Source: Nymphaea colorata
Taxonomy: Eukaryota; Streptophyta; Magnoliopsida; Nymphaeales; Nymphaeaceae
NCBI RefSeq assembly: GCF_008831285.2
Contig: NC_045141.1
Span: forward strand, 15,920,106 to 15,984,105
DNA length: 64,000 bases
Direction of reading: 5' to 3'
A program made the position numbers and the translations under genes. Of the stretch, positions 1-8,409 are shown piece by piece; positions within the stretch are counted from its first letter, which is position 1, and every line of letters starts with the position of its first letter. The notes under the pieces are model-generated. The model ran no database searches. It was not told the origin of the DNA and was given only the letters and a program-made list of their open reading frames with translations.

Positions 1-471
1 ATCCTTGTGTTGGGAAGTTTCTCTTGCGTGATACTTTTATCTAGCACTAGCAGTAGCCTTTAGTTTAGGTATGGTGAGTGCAAATCACCATCTTGTAGCT
101 TGTCAATGTAAAACACTGCCAGTTCCGCACATTTTCTGTTACGTACCATTTTCACTGCACCGACGAGCTTGACAGGGCCATGTGCGGTCCTTGGTAGATG
201 TTACATAAAGCATCCGTGATCTGTTTTCTCTTCATGTGCAGTTCACAAGGCTTGAAGCTAGCTATTCCATATTTGGTTGTAATGGCGTAGATGACACGTA
301 ATACAAGCTCATCTTCATGGAACTAAAAGAAAGAGGAACAAATGAAAGACAACCGAGGACATCCACAAAAACTATTGTTTACATGATAAGCAGTGGCTCT
401 CTCATGGAATGCATGAGGGCAAAATGATCAATCTTACGTCGAACCTTGATGCTACGTGGTCGTGTAATGTC
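1..471. other. 3' flank of the CASP-like gene, no gene seen
   Basis: This stretch lies downstream of the stop codon of the minus-strand CASP-like gene. I see no conserved coding sequence, RNA gene or repeat in it. Part of it is probably the 3' UTR of that gene, but no end point can be fixed. Confidence 0.4.
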
Positions 472-1578
472 TTACAGGGAAGCCAACATCCAGAAATTTA
501 CAAGAGAAGAGACTAAAATCAGAAACCAGGACAAGAAGGCCATTGCAGCAGAAAGCTGGTATCTACCATTGCTACAATTCTTTGGAGGACAGAGAGGTGC
601 ACCATTGAGGAGGAGGAAATCTGCAACTCCTGCTGATGAGCATGGTGCCGATAGGGAAAGCAGTGATAGGACCTGTCTCTTGCGAAGAACATATTTGGTC
701 ACCTTGGAGATACTGGAAGATACTCTTTAATAAGAAAAGACGTTCTTATTATGTAAACTTACCCAATCGCCAATGGCTATAATTATCATGAAACCTCTTT
801 GTCTAAGGTTCTTACATCCCGTAACCATTGTAAACAAGTCGATGACTGCAAGTGCAAAGCTCCAAAAGATCGTAAGAGACACGATCGTCACCAGGTAGCT
901 GTTTGAACAGATTGACGGCACACAAAGATCAGTAACTGCATGTAATGAATAATCTCAAAAAAAAAAAAAAAAAAAGTTTTCATGTTGTATTTGATTTCAT
1001 GATTTTAGCATGAATGAATCATATGTTTCAATCCCATTTCGACATGTTGCCAGAGCGGAAGAGGATAAGAATGCCGATCCTTCTCTGATTTGTGTTTGTC
1101 CTATACATTTGCTCCATCTAGAAGTTGTTCATGAGCTCCTTTCGTCGATTTTATTCATCAGCCCACTGAAATCAAATCTGCTAACTATAGTTTCTCTCCT
1201 CCCCAGGTACTATTTTTAGTATTAGACCCATAGACCATGAAACTTCAAGGAATTCTTTCATAAAGGAGAAACCGAGATTGGATTTTCTGCTAAGATGCTG
1301 CTAACCCTCTCACGTATGCTTTGCATGTTGTTCTTCACCTTCTCACTCGATTTCACGTATGGAAAGCTGGTTCCTCAGTTCTCTTCATGGTTAAGCAAGA
1401 AACTCGGAATTGTCTGAAAAAAAAAAAGAGGAAGGTTGAGAGCTTACCGGAAAACGGTGTAACGAGAGGACTGGACGCCGACGGACATGAGGAGGAGGGC
1501 TGCTGCGGAGAAGAGGGTCTGGCCGAGCCTAAGGGAGAGGCTTCCGGGTGTGCCCAGCGTGCCTGGCAACTCATCCAT
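472..1578 (-). CDS. CASP-like protein, CASPL5C type
   Basis: I infer three exons on the minus strand: 1578-1448, 898-763 and 672-472, giving 155 aa, the usual size for this family. The start MDELPGTLGTPGSLSLRLGQ fits the short, Gly-rich N-terminus of CASPL5C proteins. Four hydrophobic segments follow, roughly residues 20-35, 45-65, 80-100 and 125-150. The last exon ends with the family-typical pattern AMAFLSWFLILVSSLVNFWM and a short tail. Reading phase is kept across both introns, and both have GT-AG borders. CASP-like proteins are four-span plasma-membrane proteins of the MARVEL-like fold. The true CASPs scaffold the Casparian strip, but the role of the CASPL5 group is poorly known. The exon 2 acceptor was chosen because it gives RYLVTIVSL, which aligns with the family; a nearby upstream AG gives a stop. 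The family is well supported and the subgroup less so. Confidence 0.85.
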
Positions 1579-1768
1579 ACTCTGCTCTTAAGCCTGAGAA
1601 ACACGATTGCCTTGTGCAGGTAGCTAGCCGTCTTTCTGTATGGATTCATCGTCTCCTTTCACCTCTTCCCCTGCATGAGCCATCTGTATCGTCACCATTG
1701 TGTCTGAACTATTGGGAGGAGAGAATCAACGGCGAATCATAAGGTGCTAACTCATAAGCGCGGAGCTT

Positions 1769-1769
1769 C

Positions 1770-1801
<32 letters not shown>

Positions 1802-1808
1802 AGAGAGA
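1769..1808. repeat. (GA)n microsatellite
   Basis: Nearly pure GA repeat about 190 bp upstream of the CASP-like start codon, in its probable promoter or 5' UTR. GA/CT tracts are common in plant core promoters. Confidence 0.9.
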
Positions 1809-2579
1809 ATCGTTCAAAATGATGTGGGTGTTGGTGAAGGAGACGTGTCATCTGCTGACCATTTCATCTCACAACCATTGCCCTTTTCTGTCGCTCGCAG
1901 GGGTCGTCTGGTTAGATATTGTGATTTCATGACATCCTAATCTTCGAGGGTCGGATCTTGTTTTTTTATCCTGAGATTGCAACAGTTTGAGTTTGGGAAA
2001 TTTGACTTGCTGGCAATGGCGCGCCTATTGCATCTTGGAATTTGAAAAAATAACACAAAAATGCAGTGCGGCTATTGTGTTTTCTTTCTTCTATTTCTTT
2101 TGTTTGTTTTTTTTTTTCTTTTTTTTCAGGACAAGTTAGGCAGGTTCCTAGCTGTTCATGGAAAAGAGACATCCCACTTTGAAACCGGTTCCCATTCCAC
2201 CTGAGAGACTTAGTCATGTATGATTGTCGGGGTAAATGTTTCACGTCTGCGAGTCCAAAGGCAAAGGTTCTGAGTTTGGAGTGGGATCGGAGATCCACCG
2301 AAAATTATGAAAGGTCCTTGGGCATAGATTTTTTGTTTCACTTACTTTGTGGAGAGTCTATCTATCCAAGACTTCTTGTTTGGTGTTTGATTCACTTACT
2401 TTCGGCATAGATTTTTTGTCTTCCCAGGAGAGTTATCCAGGCAAAACCTGATCTTTGTGGAGCTCTCTTTTGGTAAACAACTCATATAAACTGATAGAAA
2501 CAGTTCAATTCCATGGCTTATTTCACTTGATGTCGTTGCGAAAATGGTTATAACCACACAAATCAGTTTTTATGTTGCG

Positions 2580-2741
2580 CTTAGGGTGCTTGGTAGTCTG
2601 GCTTCGGCCAGTCGCTTGTAGGCAGCTGGTAGCTAGTTCGAGTGGCATAGACACCAGTCCCCCCTTGTGCAAATGAGTTGGAACTGGATACTAGCCGATG
2701 TGCATTGGGAGATCCATAACAAGCACCAATGCAGCCCTAAG
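2580..2741. mobile_element. MITE-like element
   Basis: The left end reads CTTAGGGTGCTTGGT, and the right end read on the other strand gives CTTAGGGCTGCATTGGTGCTT, so the ends are imperfect inverted repeats. The size is 162 bp with no ORF. I found no convincing target duplication, so the class is uncertain, although the terminal motif resembles plant hAT-type MITEs. Confidence 0.45.
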
Positions 2742-4000
2742 GCTTCAGCTCTTACTCGGCACTAGGATTTCACATAAATCAGTTTCCATGCTTAGTAATA
2801 CCACCTAAATCAGTTTCTACGCTTAGTAATACCAAAATCAAAATAAAAATTGTGTTTTTTGATGGATTTTATTTTGCAAGCTGATATGAGTAGACCACTC
2901 TTTTATGACCTTTGTAATCTGATCTGCAAGTGCAAATGGGTGTCTTAGTCTTTTAAACGCTATATTCATGTGCTTTGTCTTATGAACTTGAACTCCAATC
3001 AGGGAATTTGGAACCACCAAAACCCAAATATTTTTTTGCTGGAAAATGACCATACTTTTATTTCTTTCAATTATTGAATTATAATCAAGCATTAGCTGTT
3101 GTTGTCTAGCACACTTCTAATGGAAAGCCTAATATGGTATAACAAAGATGAAAATGATTGTTTACGGCCTAATTTGATACTATTGGGAAAAAAATAAAAG
3201 AATAATGGCACCATTTGGAGGGTATATTCAACAGACTATATTCTTTTATGGCAGTTTTCTATGTAATGTATTCACCTTTTTGTGACTTTTCGACCGTAAA
3301 AAATATTTGTAAATATATGAATTTTTATTAAGTTGTTTAAAACTTATTATAGAGAAAATTCTTGTTACCCACAGTAGGAATCCTAGACAGTCACAGAAGT
3401 GGTATTTTAGACTATAAAAAACTCAACATCAACTGATACATAAATTTAACAAAAATATTGTCCACCATTACCTTTAATTTGTTATTGAATCCCACACAGC
3501 TCTTTCTAATAAGTGCATGTGTAGGATGCCTCGGAGTTACATTGAAAGCAATCTGCTAATATAAATAATAGATAGAAATTTTTTCGAAACATACCTAAAA
3601 AAGGTAGCTTTGATAGATTTTTATAGTTAATTAGAAACATCAGTAAATCTATATGAAGTTAAATGACAAGTGGTGAGGAAATTATTTTTTACCCTCTACA
3701 AAAGAATATGCGAAACATACTTAATTTTGCAAGCACGCCTAAGTATTTTCTGCATAGATTTCTAACACTAATCAAAACAAAATTCTCCTAGCTACTTTTT
3801 ATATTAATATAAAATAACTAATTCAAATATGATTAAAAATGAATCGATGATGTTATTTACTATAGTTAAAAACGGTACAAACTCTATTTATCAATCGGTG
3901 CATAAAGTCTGCAGTTCGTAATGTTCACACTCCACAAGCGGGGCTATTTCTAAGTAAGGCCCTGACCCGCCTTGGTGCCTTCCCCCGAAAACCCTAGTCA

Positions 4001-4020
4001 GAGAGAGAGAGAGGGAGAGA
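4001..4020. repeat. (GA)n tract in TOM6 5' leader
   Basis: A short GA repeat ending a few bases before the TOM6 ATG. It is likely part of the 5' UTR or core promoter. Confidence 0.8.
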
Positions 4021-4023
4021 ACG

Positions 4024-4188
4024 ATGTTTCTGGGAGCTATTCCTCGCCGGCCGGACAAGGCAACGGCGTACAGAGAGCTCAAGAAGCATCTCACCATTCT
4101 AGGCGTTGCCGTCGCCGTCATCCGCGCCACCCCCTACGTCCTCCATTATCTCTCGGATAGTAAGGAGGAACTGAAGCTGGAGTTCTGA
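4024..4188 (+). CDS. TOM6: TOM6, small subunit of the mitochondrial TOM complex
   Basis: A 54-aa protein from a single exon. It starts MFLGAIPRRPDKATAYRELK and ends YLSDSKEELKLEF. The arrangement is that of plant TOM6: a basic N-terminus with R-x-PDKA, one central hydrophobic segment of about 18 residues (roughly 24-41), then the conserved tail S-DSK-EL-K-F. The length equals the usual plant length. TOM6 is an outer-membrane tail-anchored-like subunit that stabilises the TOM40 import pore. The ATG follows a GA-rich leader and is the only start that gives the family N-terminus. A strong donor-like site lies 42 bp after the stop codon (see the putative 3' UTR intron). Identification rests on whole-length motif agreement, and I regard it as firm. 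Confidence 0.9.
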   Translation: MFLGAIPRRPDKATAYRELKKHLTILGVAVAVIRATPYVLHYLSDSKEELKLEF

Positions 4189-5550
4189 TGATCCCTCCCT
4201 TTCGTCCTCTTGTTCTCCTCTCAATCCTCGGTAAATCCATCTTTTCCTGTTTTCGTTGATTTCGCGCCCTACCCACATTTTTTTTCTTATTTGAGTGATA
4301 TAAACGCCTGCCCACTTAATACAGAAGGCCTTTGTTTTGGTTTCTTTTTGGTTGTAGTCTGTAAAGCTATTTTACTTCGTTTGTACACCGCTCGCATTTG
4401 ATGGTCATGCGTTAAATGTCGCACCTTAGAGGAAGTTGTCTATTCTGTTGGATCTTGTCATTTTTGACACATGACGTGTTAGTTGATCTCTAGAAGTTGT
4501 TTAGTGAACGTTCTTCTACAATTACATGGTCAAATAATGAAGTAAGCAGGAGAAAATATGTTTTCCATGTAAGTATTAAGTGTTTTGGGCTAAAATGCGG
4601 ATTCTTGTAGTGGAAGAGGTTATTTTTAGTTTGCTAATGACAGACGACTTTTACTGTCTTTTGCTTTGGGCCTTTCTGATATGTGATCAGTCACAGCAAT
4701 TGTATGTTTGAACTCATCAGAAAAGGGAGGATGATAAGGTCATGTTATGATTAAGACACTAGTATTACGATTTTGTTTCTAGAATTTATTTTATGTTTTG
4801 AACTTTGATATCAGTAGAAAAAAAAGTACTATGTAAGGTTATGATTGCCTCACTAATAATGATATTTGATTCCCTTTGATGGAAAAAAAAATAATGATAT
4901 TTCGATAGGCAAGTCTAGGATTCATTTTAGTGATGTTAACATATTGAAAAATGCGTATGCACTGATGGTGATTCATGTACTGTCATCTAGAACATAGGTC
5001 TAAACAGTTGCTTGTATATGTTTATTTACTGCTTGCTAGGAACGATTTTCATTATATATATCATATTAGTCTATGTGTTTGTTCCCATGTTCTTTAACCT
5101 TTTCATCCATGTGCCAATGATAATAAGGTTATTGTATATTTTTTCTTCTGTACATTTGAAATTTTAAACTATAAACCAGGTGCTGGCATGTAATATTATA
5201 CGTGACACTGTATATTCAGCTAAGTGCTCTGCATTTTTACAGATCATCTCCTTTTCATGTATTGATTGATTAAGATTGTTAAAATCTTGCAGTGGAATGT
5301 ATAATCCACAAATAGAGTAAATCTGTAAGAACTTCAAACTTCAAAGAATATAAGAACAGATTTTACAACTTTTAACGAGTCCAACTTGGATAGTCTATCG
5401 TGGCTTAGAGTTAATATGGTTCTGGACCAGATACCCTTTTTATTTTGATAAAATAAAGATGCAGAATCTGAGGTGGTCCAAATGAAAGGTTGTTGCTTCT
5501 AAATATACTATTTAATATCTGTTTCATGCTTGCTCTTTCTGTCATTTCTA

Positions 5551-5662
5551 TGCAAGTACATCCTTTGCCATATTGGATTCATGAGAACATGTCAATGTCA
5601 TTTCAGTGCAAGTACATCCTTTGCCATATTGGATTCATGAGAACATGTCAATGTCATTTCAG
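5551..5662. repeat. Perfect 56-bp tandem duplication
   Basis: Two identical 56-bp units, 5551-5606 and 5607-5662, each starting TGCAAGTACATCC and ending GTCATTTCAG. They lie directly upstream of the insertion at 5687. Confidence 0.9.
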
Positions 5663-5681
5663 ATCTTTTTTTTTATAGGTA

Positions 5682-5686
5682 TTAAT
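5682..5686. repeat. Left target-site duplication TTAAT
   Basis: TTAAT stands immediately before TATAACAACC. The same five bases stand immediately after GGTTGTTATA at 8405-8409. A 5-bp duplication suits LTR-type integration. Confidence 0.6.
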
Positions 5687-5881
5687 TATAACAACCCAAC
5701 CCACTCCTGGGCTTGGGCCCCTGGTCTGGCAGATCCCAACCCGCCCCCTAGCAGTGTCGACTTCAGACCTAAATATGGTAGGAACCAGGACAATCATCTC
5801 ATCAAGAACTCCCTTTATAAACTCATGAAGATCTCTCACAATCTTCGATACAGGACTAAATTTTTAGGGTGTTATAATTCA
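5687..5881 (-). repeat. LTR-like unit (3' LTR of a miniature element)
   Basis: On the minus strand it starts TGAATTATAACACCC directly after a G-rich purine tract and ends GGGTTGTTATA at the TTAAT duplication. Its last 55 bases match, with some changes, the segment 5953-6007, which would be the end of the other LTR. The bulk of that second LTR is not recognisable. Confidence 0.5.
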
Positions 5882-5925
5882 CCCCCCTTAAGGCACACGC
5901 GTTCGCGCGTGTGGGACCCCAGGTC

Positions 5926-5951
5926 CGAGTGTTGAACCGGCTTTGATACCA
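5926..5951 (-). other. Primer-binding-site-like sequence
   Basis: The minus strand reads TGGTATCAAAGCC, close to the TGGTATCAGAGC that many plant LTR elements use to pair with initiator methionine tRNA. It lies two bases inside the LTR-like end at 5953. Confidence 0.55.
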
Positions 5952-5952
5952 C

Positions 5953-7069
5953 TATAACAACCGACCCACTTTCGGGCTCGGGCCCCTGATTCGACGGATC
6001 CCAACAAAATCAGCAGAGCAAAGATAAAACAACAAAGACATACACCATTATCAAATGAACTAAATTAATTAGTTCAATACGCTTTCCAAACTGACTCAAC
6101 GTCATCGTTAATTGCAAAGTAAATGGCGATATGCGATTCAGGCAGCGGCGCGTGCAGCATTGTACCGAAATCGTGTTCACCTAGCAGGGTCAGGTCGGCA
6201 AAAGTACTTGCATTAGCATCCAGGTCAGCCTCAACAAATAGTAGTCGGATGATCGCTAATGCATCCGTAAATTTCGTTTCTGGAATGCGGTTCTTCAACT
6301 AGAATCCATCGTCATTGCGAATGGGGTCACGTAACCACCAGGCAGTTCCAACTTTCATGGTGAGGTCAGGAGTTGAAAACTTCAGACCTACTTGTTTAGC
6401 AAATTCTACCTCTCGGAGATAGATCGTTGGAGACCAAGTATGATCGGCTGGATGGCCGAATGCCTGGGTGTGTTCATGACTCATCGTTGGAGCGATCTGA
6501 GTCAGAACAGTTCTGTCAGCGACCCTCACTATTCCGAGGGATTGGATTGCAAGTGCAAATGGAGCCGGTACTTCGAATGGATGTGGCACCATTGGCTTTC
6601 TTCGAAATTTTACACCTTCAAACTTGCAGATAGTACGTATTTTTAAATACATACAGACGCAAACGCCATACACGATATGGTTAGCGAGAGTGTTAGCTTT
6701 CATGTCAGTTTCCATATCCAGCAAGACTTGTGCCTTGCGAAGCAAGCATTTAAGGACCGCTTTTAGCATACCAGCGACACGTTGCTCAATGACAAGCATG
6801 TCAAGTGGGATAAACGTCGGTGTTGGGATGATTTGCTCTCTTTGATAGAACAATCCTAAAACACCTTCAGATTTTAAATAAAATTCAAACGGCGCGCTAC
6901 TTCCAATTGGTTCATCTGTCTTCTTTGGAACAGGTGGCATCTCAGGATCTTTAGGAGGAGGTTGCGCTTCTTTCCTTAAAGTAGCTTTCTTAGCCAATTG
7001 GTTCCATCGCAATTTACAAGCTTTATGAATCTGCACCCACAGAACAGGAATGTGGTTAGATGTCTAGTT
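5953..7069 (-). repeat. Left arm of the long inverted repeat
   Basis: This arm is the reverse complement of 7133-8404, with high identity by eye over most of its length. It is about 155 bp shorter because two stretches near its inner end (around 6985-7030) are missing relative to the right arm. The outermost segment, from TATAACAACCG at 5953 to about 6100, is almost identical to the right end. Confidence 0.9.
6074..7036 (-). pseudogene. Decayed gene copy in left arm, product unidentified
   Basis: This is one of two opposed copies of the same coding sequence. It stays open for 245 codons and then hits TAG at 6299-6301, where the right arm has CAG. It continues in the same frame to a TGA-type end near 6074. 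The N-terminal part is shortened by the deletions in this arm, so the apparent start MQIHKAC is probably not original. Visible traits are a Lys/Pro-rich N-terminal stretch, then a long globular region with the Trp-containing pattern GTAWWLRDPIRNDDGF, ending VESVWKAY. I do not recognise the family. A captured host gene, a non-retroviral virus-derived insertion or a transposon protein are all possible. I do not assign a function. Confidence 0.55.
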
Positions 7070-7132
7070 GCTAAACTCTGGTTCCATCGCGTCTTAGTTA
7101 GCTTTATTATGGAGATCATAAAGTTGTACAGA
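7070..7132. other. Loop of the long inverted repeat
   Basis: The 63 bp between the arms. The innermost paired bases are a 36-bp near-perfect inverted match, TGTCTAGTT against AACTAGACA, next to GTTCTGTGGGTG. Transcription across it would give a hairpin with a stem of about 1.1 kb. Confidence 0.75.
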
Positions 7133-8404
7133 AACTAGACATCTAACCACATTCGTGTTCTGTGGGTGTAGATTTTGAGTAGATAACCAGAGTTTGATTT
7201 CATCTTACCACTGCATCATCAAGCGTTGACACATTACAACGGTAAATTGCGATGGAACAGACGAAGAACCCCAAGGAGAAGAAAGAAGCCGCACTAGATG
7301 CCCTTGAGAGCGTGACACATGACGAACCAGTCCCTGCATCAACTGTTGCATCATCTCTTGAGCCTCCCGTAGCTAAGAAAGCTACTTTAAGGACATAATC
7401 GCAACCTCCTCCTAAGGATCCTGAGATCCCACCTGTTCCAAAGAAGACAGATGAACCAATTGGAAGTAGCGCGCCGTTTGAATTTTATTTAAAATATGAA
7501 GGTGTTTTAGGATTGTTCTATCAAAGAGAGCAAATCATCCCAACACCGACGTTTATCCCACTCGACATGCATGCCATTGAGCAACTGTCGCTGGTATGCT
7601 AAGAGCGGTCCTTAAGCGCTTGCTTTGCAAGGCACAAGTCTTGCCAGATATGGAAATTGACATGCGAGCTAACACTCTCGCTAACCATATCGTGTATGGC
7701 GTTTGTGTCTGTATGTATTTAAAAGTACGTACTATTTGCAAGTTTGAAGGTGTAAAATTTCGAAGAAAGCGGATGGTGCCACATCCGTTCGAAGTACTGG
7801 CTCCATTTGCGCTTGCAATCCAATCCCTCGGAATGGTGAGGGTTGCTGACAGAACTGTTCTGACTCAGATCGCTCCAACGATGAGTCTTGAACACACCTG
7901 AGCATTCGGCCATCCAGCCGATCATACTTGGTCTCCAACGATCTATCTCCGAGAGGTAGAATTTGCTAAACAAGTAGGTCTGAAGTTTTCACCTCACCAT
8001 GAAAGTTGGAACTGCCTGGTGGTTACTTGACCCCATTCGCAATGACGATGGTTTCCAGTTGAAGTGCCGCATTCCAGAAACGAAATTTATGGACACATTA
8101 GCGATTATCCAACTACTATTTGTTGAGGCTGACCTGGATGCTAATGCAAGTACTTTTGCCGATTTGACCCTGCTAGGTGAACACGATTTCGGTACAATGC
8201 TGCACGCGCCGCTGCCTGAATCGCATATCGCCATTTACTTTGCAATTAACGATGATGTTGAGTCAGTTTGGAAAGCGTATTGAACTAATTAATTTAGTTC
8301 ATTTGATAATGGTGTATGTCTTTGTTGTTTTATCTTTGCTCTGCTGATTTTGTTGGGATCCGTCGAATCAGGGGCCCGAGCCCGAAAGTGGGTCGGTTGT
8401 TATA
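7133..8404 (+). repeat. Right arm of the long inverted repeat
   Basis: Inverted partner of the left arm. It is the longer copy and keeps the region around 7170-7370 that the left arm has lost. It ends GGTCGGTTGTTATA at 8404, directly before TTAAT. Confidence 0.9.
7252..8283 (+). pseudogene. Decayed gene copy in right arm, product unidentified
   Basis: Homologous to the minus-strand copy in the left arm. It begins ATGGAACAGACGAAG, encoding a Lys/Glu-rich N-terminus missing from the other copy. It is broken by TAA at 7396-7398, a frameshift near 7585, TGA at 7899-7901 and an apparent 8-bp deletion near 7990. The final part, from 7999 to the stop at 8281-8283, is open and ends VESVWKAY, as in the left arm. 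Three of the four breaks are absent from the other copy and the left-arm TAG is absent here, so most decay followed the duplication. The family is not recognised. Confidence 0.55.
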
Positions 8405-8409
8405 TTAAT
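8405..8409. repeat. Right target-site duplication TTAAT
   Basis: Matches 5682-5686 exactly; see the left duplication. Confidence 0.6.

Larger units (their letters stand above)
1579..4023. other. Shared upstream region of CASP-like and TOM6 genes
   Basis: The two genes are divergent, so both promoters must lie here. It contains (GA)n tracts near each start, a T-rich run at 2100-2127, a small MITE-like unit at 2580-2741 and AT-rich DNA from about 3100 to 3880. No gene or RNA gene is recognised. Confidence 0.5.
5687..8404. mobile_element. Retroelement-like insertion dominated by a long inverted repeat
   Basis: The 2,718-bp insertion begins TATAACAACC and ends GGTTGTTATA, flanked by TTAAT on both sides. 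Its left end, read on the minus strand, looks like a miniature LTR element. An LTR end at 5953 is followed by a primer-binding-like TGGTATCAAAGCC (5951-5939), a spacer of roughly 50 bases, a purine tract TAAGGGGGG (5890-5882), and an LTR-like unit of 195 bp starting TGAATTATAAC and ending at 5687. The rest is two inverted arms, 5953-7069 and 7133-8404, separated by 63 bp. Each arm carries a decayed copy of one unidentified gene. There is no reverse transcriptase, integrase or gag, so it cannot move on its own. It may be a TRIM-type element that captured a gene and was then copied head-to-head, but how it formed is inference. Confidence 0.65.

Noticed and set aside
6392-6646. Plus-strand ORFs inside the left inverted arm
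   Set aside because: They are antisense to the decayed gene copy, and the same shadow appears on the minus strand of the right arm.
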